Assembly: GCF_947494875.1 (NCBI RefSeq)
Contig: NZ_CANLWM010000001.1
Coordinates: 62,001 to 126,000 of the forward strand
Direction of reading: 5' to 3'
Source of the DNA: an uncultured Williamsia sp.
Lineage (GTDB): Bacteria > Actinomycetota > Actinomycetes > Mycobacteriales > Mycobacteriaceae
Length of the DNA: 64,000 nt
Part shown: one piece after another, positions 1-7,594 of the stretch
Numbering within the stretch: the first letter of the stretch is position 1
Layout of the letters: each line of letters starts with the position of its first letter
The notes under the pieces: generated by a model
Seen by the model: only the letters and a program-made list of their open reading frames with translations
The model's database searches: none
Told to the model about the DNA's origin: nothing
Program-made: the position numbers and the translations under genes

Positions 1-1554
1 GAACTCGTCGAGGATCTGGACATGCCGCGGGATCTTGTAGCGGGCCAGACCGTCTCGACAGAACTCCCGCAACGACTCGGCGGTGATGTCGTCGGCACCC
101 GGTCGCAGCCGCAGGCACGCGACGAGTTCCTCGCCGTACCTGTCGTCCGGGATGCCGACCACCTGCGCGTCGAGGATGTCCGGGTGCCGGTAGAGGAACT
201 CCTCGATCTCGCGGGGGTAGATGTTCTCGCCGCCGCGGATGACCATGTCCTTGATCCGGCCGGTGACGGCGACGTACCCGTCGTCGTCCATGACGCCGAT
301 GTCGCCGGTGTGCATCCACCCGTCGGGGTCGATCGCCTGCGCGGTCATCTCCGGGTTGTCCCAGTAGCCGAGCATCACCGAATACCCACGGGTGCACAGT
401 TCTCCGGGCTCGCCGCGTGGGACGCGCTCACCGGTCGCCGGGTCGACGATCGCGACCTCCAGGTGCGGTCCGACCCGACCCACGGTCGAGACCCTCTTCT
501 CCACGGGGTCGTCGACGCGCGTCTGCAACGACACCGGTGACGTCTCGGTCATCCCGTAGGCGATCGACACCTCGGCCATCCCCATCCGGTCGATCACCTG
601 CTTCATGATCTCCATGGGACACGGCGAGCCCGCCATGATCCCGGTCCGCAGCGATGACAGGTCGACCTCGGTGAACCGCGGATGATCGAGCTCGGCGATG
701 AACATCGTCGGCACTCCGTACAGCGACGTACACCGTTCGGCGGCAACGGCGTCGAGGGTCGCGCCCGCGTCGAACGCCGGTGCGGGGATCACCATCGTCG
801 ACCCGTGGGTGAGGCACGCGAGGTTGCCCATGACCATGCCGAAGCAGTGATAGAAGGGCACCGGGATGCAGACGCGGTCGACCTCGGTGTACCCGCACAG
901 TTCGCCGACGAAGTACCCGTTGTTGAGGATGTTCCGGTGGCTGAGCGTCGCGCCCTTCGGCGAACCCGTTGTCCCCGAGGTGTACTGGATGTTGATGGGG
1001 TCGCCGACAGCGGTGGCCTCGCGCGCCTGCTCGACCGCGGCTGCGTCGACTCCGCGACCCGCCTCGAGGAACTCCGCCCAGCTGTCGGTGCCGACCAGGA
1101 CAACCCGCTGCAGGCTCGGCACCTCCGGTCCGACGGCGTCGAGCATCGCGGCGTAGTCCGACGACCCGGCGGTCGGTGTCGCGACGACGAGACGCGAGGT
1201 CGACTGCTGCAGGACGTAGCGCAGTTCGTGGGTGCGGTAGGCCGGGTTCACCGTCACCAGGATCGCGCCGATGGTCGCCGTCGCGAACTGGACGAGAGCC
1301 CACTCCGCACAGTTGGGCGCCCAGATGGCGACACGGTCGCCCTTCTGCACACCTGCGGCCAGCAACGCGGCGGCCACCTCGTCGACCGCGTTCCCCAGCT
1401 CGGTCCACGTCCACCGGCGGCCGGTCGCGACCTCGACGAGCGCGTCGCGCGCGCCGTACCTGCCGGCGGTCGCCACCAGCACCACGCCGATCGGATCCTC
1501 GAGCAACGGCGGGCCGGTGGGGCCCACAGCGTGGCTGGTCGTCGCGGCCTCCAT
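1..1554 (-). CDS. acyl-CoA synthetase (AMP-binding), 3' end cut by window edge
   Basis: ATP-dependent ligase that would activate a fatty or other carboxylic acid to its acyl-CoA through an acyl-AMP intermediate. The 518 visible residues read without interruption. The P-loop-like motif [12 protein letters not shown] lies at about residues 191-202, YGMTETSP follows, and the C-terminal domain shows GDIG and [16 protein letters not shown]. The usual family length is about 540-550, so roughly 30 residues are missing off the window edge. I start at the ATG ending at 1554 because GAGGTG sits just upstream; an in-frame ATG at 1575 is the alternative. It is divergent from the monooxygenase at 1692, which hints at joint work on an organic acid or ketone. 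The substrate cannot be read from the sequence. Confidence 0.9.
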   Translation of the reverse strand, partial: MEAATTSHAVGPTGPPLLEDPIGVVLVATAGRYGARDALVEVATGRRWTWTELGNAVDEVAAALLAAGVQKGDRVAIWAPNCAEWALVQFATATIGAILVTVNPAYRTHELRYVLQQSTSRLVVATPTAGSSDYAAMLDAVGPEVPSLQRVVLVGTDSWAEFLEAGRGVDAAAVEQAREATAVGDPINIQYTSGTTGSPKGATLSHRNILNNGYFVGELCGYTEVDRVCIPVPFYHCFGMVMGNLACLTHGSTMVIPAPAFDAGATLDAVAAERCTSLYGVPTMFIAELDHPRFTEVDLSSLRTGIMAGSPCPMEIMKQVIDRMGMAEVSIAYGMTETSPVSLQTRVDDPVEKRVSTVGRVGPHLEVAIVDPATGERVPRGEPGELCTRGYSVMLGYWDNPEMTAQAIDPDGWMHTGDIGVMDDDGYVAVTGRIKDMVIRGGENIYPREIEEFLYRHPDILDAQVVGIPDDRYGEELVACLRLRPGADDITAESLREFCRDGLARYKIPRHVQILDEF

Positions 1555-1578
1555 CGCGGTCACCTCTCGTCGCATTCC

Positions 1579-1594
1579 GTTAAGCGTCGCTAAC
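1579..1594. promoter_or_regulatory. GTTA-N8-TAAC inverted repeat between divergent genes
   Basis: GTTA (1579-1582) and TAAC (1591-1594) are spaced by eight bases in the gap between the acyl-CoA ligase and the monooxygenase. The same half sites with the same spacing recur upstream of accD at 34050-34065. Only the four-base arms match, so this is a weak operator candidate. A possible -35 (TTGACG, 1614-1619) follows, with a poor -10 near 1638. Confidence 0.3.
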
Positions 1595-1691
1595 CGAAAT
1601 GGTAGGCGCACTCTTGACGGCGTCCGATCGGATCGAGCAGACTGCCCGTTACCTGTTACTCGGGGTTATATACAGAAGGGTGGTGTCGACG

Positions 1692-3188
1692 ATGACACCA
1701 GAGTTCGACGCGGTGATCGTCGGCGCCGGGTTCGGCGGTATGGGCGCCGCCATCGCCCTGCAGGAGATGGGCTACCGGAACCTGACGATCCTCGACCGCG
1801 AGGACGATCTCGGCGGGACCTGGCACGTCAACCACTACCCCGGCCTCGCCGTCGACATCGCCTCGGTGACGTACTCGTACTCCTTCGCCCCCAATCCGAA
1901 CTGGTCCCGACTGTTCGCCCCCGGCGCGGAGTTGAAGCGCTACGCCGACCACATAGCCGACTCCTACGATCTGCGCCGCGCCATGCGGTTCGGTGTGCTG
2001 GTCGAGCAGGCCGAGTGGGACGCCGACGCACAGTTCTGGCGGGTGACCACCGCGGACGGCGAATCGATCACCGGCCGGTTCCTGGTGACCGCGACGGGAT
2101 TCCTGTCGCAGCCGCACACCCCGGACTTCCCCGGCATCGACACCTTCACCGGGACCATGCTGCACACGACGCGCTGGGACGACACCCACGACGTGACCGG
2201 CGAACGAGTCGCCGTCATCGGCACCGGGGCCACCGCGGTTCAGCTGATCCCCGAGATCGCCCAGCGCGCACGGGCGCTCACGGTGTTCCAACGGACTCCG
2301 ATCTGGGTCGTCCCGAAGATCGACTTCCCGATCCCGCCCCTGGTGCGTCGGCTCTTCGCCCGAGTCCCCACCACGCAGAGGGCCGCCCGGAAGGTCAACG
2401 ACGCGCTCCTCGAGGCGCTCATGATCGTCGGTGTGCTGCACTTCAGGCAGGCGAAGCCGATGAACAAGTCGGCCGCACTGCTGGCCCGAGCGCACCTGCG
2501 GCTCTCGGTGCGCGATCGGTCGACGCGTCGGGCGCTGACCCCCGACTACGATTTCGGCTGCAAGCGACCGACGTTCTCGAACAAGTACTTCCGCGCGTTC
2601 AACCGAGCGAACACCCGCCTCGAGACGTCGCCGATCGCGCGGTTCGATCCCGACGGCATCGTCACCGCCGACGGGCGCCACACCCCTATCGACACCCTCG
2701 TGTTGGCCACCGGGTTCAACCTCTGGGACGTCAACTTCCCGGCGCTGCGGATCGTCGGGCGGGAGGGTCGCGACCTCGGGCAGTTCTGGCGCGACAACCG
2801 ATTCCAGGCGTACGAGGGCATCACCGTGCCGCGCTTCCCGAACCTGTTGAGCCTGAACAGCCCCTACTCCTACAGCGGGTTGTCGTACTTCACGACGATC
2901 GAGTCGCAGATGGGCCACATCCGTCGGCTGCTCGGCGAGCTGCAGCGGCGCGACGCGGTCTCGTTCGAGGTGACCGACGCGGCGAACGACGCGTTCCTCG
3001 CCGACGTGACCGAGCGCCTCGGTGATTCCGTCTTCTACCGCGGTCAGTGCTCCACCGCCCGCAGCTACTACTTCAACCAGCACGGCGAGGCCGCGCTGCT
3101 CCGTCCGACGTCGACGACCGCCTCGTTCCGGGCCGCGTCGACGTTCCCGCTGAGCGACTACGAGTTCGTCTCCGTCGACGCACGATGA
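1692..3188 (+). CDS. flavin-binding monooxygenase, Baeyer-Villiger type
   Basis: NADPH- and FAD-dependent monooxygenase of 498 residues, probably cytosolic. The FAD Rossmann motif GAGFGG is at residues 11-16, the NADPH motif GTGATA at about 177-182, and between them FTGTMLHTTRW (152-162) matches the Baeyer-Villiger fingerprint FxGxxxHxxxW exactly. Known family members turn ketones into esters or lactones; the substrate here is unknown. I prefer the ATG at 1692, with GAAGGG at 1675-1680. Longer in-frame starts (GTG 1680/1683, GTG-like 1599) would add a non-conserved leader. A 7-bp hairpin begins at the stop codon. The divergent acyl-CoA ligase may act on the product acid (inference). Confidence 0.9.
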   Translation: MTPEFDAVIVGAGFGGMGAAIALQEMGYRNLTILDREDDLGGTWHVNHYPGLAVDIASVTYSYSFAPNPNWSRLFAPGAELKRYADHIADSYDLRRAMRFGVLVEQAEWDADAQFWRVTTADGESITGRFLVTATGFLSQPHTPDFPGIDTFTGTMLHTTRWDDTHDVTGERVAVIGTGATAVQLIPEIAQRARALTVFQRTPIWVVPKIDFPIPPLVRRLFARVPTTQRAARKVNDALLEALMIVGVLHFRQAKPMNKSAALLARAHLRLSVRDRSTRRALTPDYDFGCKRPTFSNKYFRAFNRANTRLETSPIARFDPDGIVTADGRHTPIDTLVLATGFNLWDVNFPALRIVGREGRDLGQFWRDNRFQAYEGITVPRFPNLLSLNSPYSYSGLSYFTTIESQMGHIRRLLGELQRRDAVSFEVTDAANDAFLADVTERLGDSVFYRGQCSTARSYYFNQHGEAALLRPTSTTASFRAASTFPLSDYEFVSVDAR

Positions 3189-3212
3189 CCCCGCGGACAC
3201 ACCGACGGGGTC
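3187..3212. terminator. hairpin between convergent genes
   Basis: GACCCCG (3187-3193) pairs with CGGGGTC (3206-3212) across a 12-base loop. It starts inside the monooxygenase stop codon and lies before the converging ABM gene that ends at 3226. There is no U-run, so it would be a non-canonical, possibly bidirectional terminator. Confidence 0.4.
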
Positions 3213-3225
3213 ATCGGCCGATTGA

Positions 3226-3522
3226 TCAGACTTTGTCGGCGAGCACGTCGAGATACGTGATCTCGGGCGCCACGGCGAAGAGTTCGTCAGCGCGTTCTCC
3301 GAGCGCGGTGCCGACCGGTCCGTTCAGATGTGTGTCTCGGGCCTCGTCGTCGGGGAAGGCGTCGACGATGCCGAACGTGGACTGCCCGAACTGGACCGCC
3401 AGCCAGGGCTTCGTGCCGGGCTCTTGTTCGACGAGGGGCAATGCCGATCGCAGGAACTCCGCGACGGCCTCCTCCTGACCCGGCTTGGCTTCCAGACGGA
3501 CCATGAGCGCTTTGTTCACCAT
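3226..3522 (-). CDS. ABM-domain protein (putative quinol monooxygenase)
   Basis: Small 98-residue protein with the dimeric alpha+beta-barrel fold typical of the antibiotic biosynthesis monooxygenase family. The pattern MVNKALMVRLEAKPG, then a central EQEPGTKPW and an FGIVDAFPDD segment, is characteristic. Relatives oxidise quinols or act as small-molecule scavengers without a bound cofactor; here the substrate is unknown. The ATG at 3522 is chosen because AGGAG lies about eight bases upstream; longer in-frame readings add a non-conserved leader. A tandem GGTGTATGCC repeat upstream suggests its own regulator. It converges with the monooxygenase gene. Confidence 0.85.
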   Translation of the reverse strand: MVNKALMVRLEAKPGQEEAVAEFLRSALPLVEQEPGTKPWLAVQFGQSTFGIVDAFPDDEARDTHLNGPVGTALGERADELFAVAPEITYLDVLADKV

Positions 3523-3544
3523 GACAAGTCTCCTACTCAAATTT

Positions 3545-3573
3545 GGCATACACCTTCGAAATCGGCATACACC
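3545..3573 (-). promoter_or_regulatory. tandem GGTGTATGCC repeat upstream of the ABM gene
   Basis: Two perfect 10-bp copies (3545-3554 and 3564-3573) lie 19 bp apart start to start and end 22 bp before the ABM start codon. Spacing near two helical turns suggests a dimeric regulator binding site. No regulator is identified. Confidence 0.45.
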
Positions 3574-3650
3574 GCAAGAGTCCCACGTCCTCCGATCGAC
3601 GGACACCGCTGAACCGACCAAGGATACGTTCGACTGTTTGTCGTCGACGC

Positions 3651-4550
3651 TCACATTCCCTGGGACACGTGGACACACAGGTCCCGCAGTGCAGTCGCCA
3701 CCGCGACGTTGACCGGCTTCTCGAGCGCACCTGGACGACAGAGGACCTCGTAGATCCGTGCGGCCCGTACGCCAGAGATCTCCAACTGGTGAATCCTGTT
3801 GTTGCGCACTGCATGCCGCGGTATCAGCGCGACGCCGTGTCCGTCGGCGACCATGGCCTCGATGACCGCGAAGTCGTTGATGCGGTGGACGACCCGCGGT
3901 TGGACGCCGGTGATCGTCGCCAGCGACAACAGCACGTCGTCGACGGGGAACCCGCCGCGCACACTGATCCAGTCCTCATCGGCGAGATCGTCGAGCGTCA
4001 CCGAGTCCTGCGCCGAGAGGCGATGGCCCGGCGGCACGACGAGGTCCACCGGCTCACGCATCACGACCGACGACCTGATGCGCGGCGACCGCACGGACGG
4101 CGCCCGTTCGTCGCGGTGGGTGAGGACGAGGTCGTGGTCGGCGAGCGTGTCCGGTGCCGACGCGTACGGCACGTCGACGTCGGTGGCCACCACCTCGACG
4201 CCCGACGCCCCCATCCGCGTGAGCAGTCCGGGCAGCAGCAACGCGGCGGCCGACGGGAACATCGCGAGCCGGACGGTCCCGAGGGTGGTGCGGGCGCGCG
4301 CGGCCATCTCCTCGGCGGCACGATCCACCGCGGCGAGGACATCGTCGGCACGGAGTACCAACGCGCGTCCGGCGTCGGTGAGCCGAAGCCCACGTCCGTC
4401 TTGCTCGAGCAGGTCGATCCCCGCCTCGCGGGCGAGCACCTTCAACTGCTGCGAGACCGCCGACGGCGTGAGCCGCATCGCATCCGCGACGGCCCCGACG
4501 CTGCCGCGGTCGGCGAACTCCCTGAGCAGCCGCAGGCGGTGGACGTCCAT
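3651..4550 (-). CDS. LysR-family transcriptional regulator
   Basis: A 299-residue DNA-binding regulator. The N-terminal winged HTH (about residues 1-60) contains ADAMRLTPSAVSQQLKVLAREAG, and the rest is the ligand-binding type 2 periplasmic-fold domain usual in LysR proteins. The length is typical. It is divergent from the EamA transporter at 4615, with only 64 bp between starts. A perfect 5-bp-arm palindrome begins at its start codon, so it probably controls itself and the exporter. The effector is unknown. Confidence 0.92.
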   Translation of the reverse strand: MDVHRLRLLREFADRGSVGAVADAMRLTPSAVSQQLKVLAREAGIDLLEQDGRGLRLTDAGRALVLRADDVLAAVDRAAEEMAARARTTLGTVRLAMFPSAAALLLPGLLTRMGASGVEVVATDVDVPYASAPDTLADHDLVLTHRDERAPSVRSPRIRSSVVMREPVDLVVPPGHRLSAQDSVTLDDLADEDWISVRGGFPVDDVLLSLATITGVQPRVVHRINDFAVIEAMVADGHGVALIPRHAVRNNRIHQLEISGVRAARIYEVLCRPGALEKPVNVAVATALRDLCVHVSQGM

Positions 4551-4564
4551 GTAGGAAAACTACA
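4550..4564. promoter_or_regulatory. LysR operator candidate, TGTAG-N5-CTACA
   Basis: TGTAG (4550-4554) and CTACA (4560-4564) form a perfect palindrome that contains a T-N11-A core, the classical LysR box form. A second TGTAG half site lies in the same 64-bp divergent gap. Overlap with the regulator start codon would suit autorepression. Confidence 0.5.
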
Positions 4565-4614
4565 TTGTCTGTCTACATCTATTCGATTGTGCTGAACGAC
4601 CGCCCGCCCCGACG

Positions 4615-5649
4615 ATGTGCACCATGAGCACACGGGATCGCATGATCGGGCTGACCGTCGTCGTGCTGTGGGGGTTGAACTTCCTCGCCATCCACGCCGG
4701 CCTCGACCACTTCCCTCCCTTCTTCTTCGCCGCGCTGCGCTTCGCCGTGATGGCGGTCCCCGTCATCCTGTTCGTCCCCCGACCGCAGGTGCCGGTGCGC
4801 TGGCTGCTGCTCTACGGCACCGGTTTCGGCATCGTGCAGTTCGCGTTCCTCTTCCTCGCGATGGCGACGGGCATGCCGACCGGGCTGGCGTCGCTCGTGC
4901 TGCAGTCGTCGGCACCGTTCACCGTCGTCCTGGGCGTGCTCCTCCTCGGTGAGCGGATGACGCTGCGCCAGGTCGCCGGCATCGCCGTCGCCATCGGCGG
5001 GATGGCGCTGATCGCCGTCGACCGCATCGGACACGGCGCCGGAGCCGGCCTGCTCCCCATGCTGCTGACCCTCGTCGCGGGCCTCGGCTGGGCGTTCGGC
5101 AACCTCGGCAGCCGGCTGGCGAAAGCACCGAACCCGCTGCACCTCACGCTGTGGATGTGCGTCATCCCGCCCGTCCCGATGTACCTCCTCAGCCTCGGCA
5201 TCGAGGGTCCCGGCGCGGGATTCCACGCTCTGGCGACGGTCGGCGACCACAGTGGCCTGATCGCCCTCGCCGGGCTCGCCTACGTGGTGGTGCTCGGCAC
5301 CGCCGCCGGCTCGGGGCTGTGGACGTTCCTCATGGGTCGGTACCCCGCGAGCACGGTCGCGCCGATGTCGCTGATGGTCCCCGTGGTGGGGATCACGGCG
5401 TCGTGGATCGTCCTCCGTGAGACCCCGTCGGCGCTGCAGCTCATCGGGGCCGCGATCGTGATCGTCGGGTGTGTGGCGGGCCTCATGGGACCGCGGGCGA
5501 AGGCCCACGTTGTGACAGACTCGTCGCCATGTCCGACGCCCACGCTCGATCCCGGGCACGTCTCCCCCTCCGCACCCGCACAGCCCTCGCCGCCGCTGCC
5601 GGAGCACGGTGGACCTCGCAGAGAACCGGTCGCGGCAAGGGGTCGATGA
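4615..5649 (+). CDS. EamA/DMT-family membrane transporter
   Basis: Ten-helix drug/metabolite exporter in the inner membrane. Hydrophobic segments run from about residue 10 to 300, including VVVLWGLNFLAI at the start and two EamA repeats. The last ~45 residues form a Pro/Ser-rich tail without a membrane segment; that tail overlaps the murT reading frame by 121 bp. No ribosome site separates ATG 4615 from ATG 4624. Being divergent from a LysR gene is the usual arrangement for regulated exporters. The substrate cannot be read; amino acids or metabolites are common in this family. Confidence 0.85.
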   Translation: MCTMSTRDRMIGLTVVVLWGLNFLAIHAGLDHFPPFFFAALRFAVMAVPVILFVPRPQVPVRWLLLYGTGFGIVQFAFLFLAMATGMPTGLASLVLQSSAPFTVVLGVLLLGERMTLRQVAGIAVAIGGMALIAVDRIGHGAGAGLLPMLLTLVAGLGWAFGNLGSRLAKAPNPLHLTLWMCVIPPVPMYLLSLGIEGPGAGFHALATVGDHSGLIALAGLAYVVVLGTAAGSGLWTFLMGRYPASTVAPMSLMVPVVGITASWIVLRETPSALQLIGAAIVIVGCVAGLMGPRAKAHVVTDSSPCPTPTLDPGHVSPSAPAQPSPPLPEHGGPRREPVAARGR

Positions 5650-6812
5650 TCGGTGGGCTGATCGCCGCGAAGATCGATCCGTCGATCATGCGGCGACTGG
5701 CCGCGGGCAAGCGGACCGCCGTCGTCACCGGGACGAACGGCAAGTCGACGACGACGAAGATGACCGCCGCCGCGCTCGCGACCCTGGGCGAGACCATCAG
5801 CCAGGCCGACGGCGCCAACATGGACGCCGGGATCATCGCGACGCTCACGCTGGGCCGCGCCGCACCCTACGCGGCGATCGAGGTCGACGAACTGCACGTG
5901 CCCCATGTCAGCGACGCACTGGAGCCGGAAGTGTTGGTGCTGCTGAACCTCTCGCGGGACCAGCTCGACCGCGTCGGCGAGATCACCATCATCGAGAAGC
6001 GGCTCCGGGAGGGCATCGCCCGTCATCCCGACATGGTCGTCGTCGCCAACTGTGATGACGTGTTGGTGACCTCCGCCGCCTACGACGCGACGAACGTCGT
6101 GTGGGTGGCCGCCGGCGGTGGCTGGGCGAACGACTCGATCAGCTGCCCGCGCTCCGGCGAACCGATCGTGCGCGACGGCGACGACTGGTGGTCCAGCGGC
6201 ACCGCTTTCCGTCGTCCCACCCCCACGTGGTGGTTCGACGACGACGCCATCCACGGCCCCGACGGCTTCACCGCACCTCTGCGGCTGACCCTTCCCGGGA
6301 AGGCCAACCGCGGCAACGCCACCCAGGCCATCGCAGCGGCGGTCGCGATGGGCGCCGACCCTGCCGCCGCCGTCACGGCCGTCGGCACCGTCGGTGAGGT
6401 CGCCGGCCGCTACGGCATCCGCCAGGTGGGTGCGCACTCGGTCCGGATGTTGTTGGCCAAGAACCCCGCCGGGTGGCAGGAGGCGTTGTCGATGATCGAC
6501 CCCGACGCCGCCGGACTCGTCATCGCCGTCAACGGCCAGGTGCCCGACGGCGAGGACCTCTCCTGGCTGTGGGACGTCCGCTTCGAACACTTCGAGAACA
6601 ACGCCGTCGTCGCATCCGGAGAGCGCGCAGCCGATCTCGGTGTCCGGCTGCTCTACGCCGGGGCCGAACACACCACCGTCGACGACCCGCTCTCCGCCAT
6701 CGCCTCGTGCCCACCGGGACGCGTCGACGTCCTCGCCAACTACACGGCATTCCGCGACCTCGGCGTCGCGATCGACCGCATCGAGCGCAGCGCGGGGGTC
6801 GGTCGTGGCTGA
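5529..6812 (+). CDS. murT: lipid II isoglutaminyl synthase, MurT subunit
   Basis: Mur-ligase-like subunit of the MurT-GatD complex, which amidates the D-Glu of lipid II to D-isoglutamine at the cytosolic membrane face. The ATP loop GTNGKSTT is at residues 68-75 and the C-terminal DUF1727 region (NGQVPDGEDLSWLWDV) is intact, giving 427 residues. I start at ATG 5529, which keeps the conserved leader GRGKGSMIGG. An ATG at 5646 would form ATGA with the EamA stop but would remove it. Where many MurT proteins carry a four-Cys ribbon, only one Cys (CPRSGEPI) is visible. gatD overlaps by 8 bp. Confidence 0.92.
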   Translation: MSDAHARSRARLPLRTRTALAAAAGARWTSQRTGRGKGSMIGGLIAAKIDPSIMRRLAAGKRTAVVTGTNGKSTTTKMTAAALATLGETISQADGANMDAGIIATLTLGRAAPYAAIEVDELHVPHVSDALEPEVLVLLNLSRDQLDRVGEITIIEKRLREGIARHPDMVVVANCDDVLVTSAAYDATNVVWVAAGGGWANDSISCPRSGEPIVRDGDDWWSSGTAFRRPTPTWWFDDDAIHGPDGFTAPLRLTLPGKANRGNATQAIAAAVAMGADPAAAVTAVGTVGEVAGRYGIRQVGAHSVRMLLAKNPAGWQEALSMIDPDAAGLVIAVNGQVPDGEDLSWLWDVRFEHFENNAVVASGERAADLGVRLLYAGAEHTTVDDPLSAIASCPPGRVDVLANYTAFRDLGVAIDRIERSAGVGRG

Positions 6813-7524
6813 CACCTCCACCCTCCAGATCGGTCTCGTCCTCGGAGACGTGATGGGCACCTACGGCGATGGCGGGAACGCACTCGTCCTGCGGCAGCGG
6901 GCGCTGATGCGGGGCATCGACGCCGAGATCGTCCAGATCACGCTCGACGACCCCGTCCCCGAGTCCCTCGACGTCTACACCCTCGGCGGCGCCGAGGACT
7001 ACGCACAGCGCCTGGCCACCCGACATCTGTTGCGGTACCCGGGATTGCAGCGCGCCGCCGAGCGTGGTGCGCCGGTGCTCGCCATCTGCGCGGCCATCCA
7101 GGTGCTCGGGCACTGGTACGAGACGTCGGCGGGTGAGCGGGTCGAGGGCATCTCGATGCTCGACCTCACCACGAGTCCGCAGGGCAAGCGCAGCATCGGC
7201 GAACTCGTCGCCGAACCACTCGTCGACGGGCTCACCGACACCCTGAGCGGTTTCGAGAACCACCGGGGTGGAACGGTTCTCGGTTCGGACTCGGTCCCGT
7301 TGTCCCGGGTGCAGGCCGGCGACGGGAACCGTGCCGGCGACCGGTTCGACGGCGCGGTGACCGGATCGGTGATCGGGACCTACCTCCATGGACCTGCACT
7401 GGCTCGCAACCCGCAACTCGCCGACCACCTGCTGTCGCGGGCTGTCGGATCTCCACTGCCTCCGCTCGATCTCCCCGAGATCGATCGTCTTCGCCGCGAA
7501 CGGATCGCCGCCGGTCGTCGCTGA
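6805..7524 (+). CDS. gatD: lipid II isoglutaminyl synthase, GatD glutamine amidotransferase subunit
   Basis: Class I glutamine amidotransferase-like subunit that releases ammonia from glutamine for MurT. The 239 residues include the nucleophile Cys95 in LAICAAIQVLG and the likely catalytic His195 in GTYLHGP, the CobQ-type arrangement. The GTG at 6805 overlaps the murT stop by 8 bp, so the two are translationally coupled, as expected for a 1:1 complex. The last 32 bp of the gene recur almost unchanged at 13735-13766. A large inverted repeat follows the stop codon. Confidence 0.93.
   Translation: MADTSTLQIGLVLGDVMGTYGDGGNALVLRQRALMRGIDAEIVQITLDDPVPESLDVYTLGGAEDYAQRLATRHLLRYPGLQRAAERGAPVLAICAAIQVLGHWYETSAGERVEGISMLDLTTSPQGKRSIGELVAEPLVDGLTDTLSGFENHRGGTVLGSDSVPLSRVQAGDGNRAGDRFDGAVTGSVIGTYLHGPALARNPQLADHLLSRAVGSPLPPLDLPEIDRLRRERIAAGRR
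7492..7523 (+). repeat. gatD 3'-end direct repeat, left copy
   Basis: This 32-bp stretch encodes the last residues of GatD (RRERIAAGRR) and matches 13735-13766 at 30 of 32 positions, with a 22-bp perfect core. The two copies bracket the PGRS/LuxR block. It is the functional copy, since the gatD stop codon follows. Confidence 0.75.
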
Positions 7525-7525
7525 G

Positions 7526-7575
7526 CCACCCACGTGATACACCTCCGACGGCGGCCCGACCGTCTACGTGGGTGG
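7526..7575. terminator. nested inverted repeat between gatD and the PGRS gene
   Basis: CCACCCACGT (7526-7535) pairs perfectly with ACGTGGGTGG (7566-7575). Inside the loop, GACGG (7547-7551) pairs with CCGTC (7560-7564). It starts two bases after the gatD stop and faces the converging PGRS-like gene (ends 7595), so it probably terminates both transcripts. Confidence 0.55.
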
Positions 7576-7594
7576 GTCCGTCTTCTCACGATGG

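Noticed and set aside
428-1414. 328-residue minus frame inside the acyl-CoA synthetase
   Set aside because: It is Arg/Gly-rich and out of frame with the motif-bearing AMP-binding reading, which runs to the window edge.
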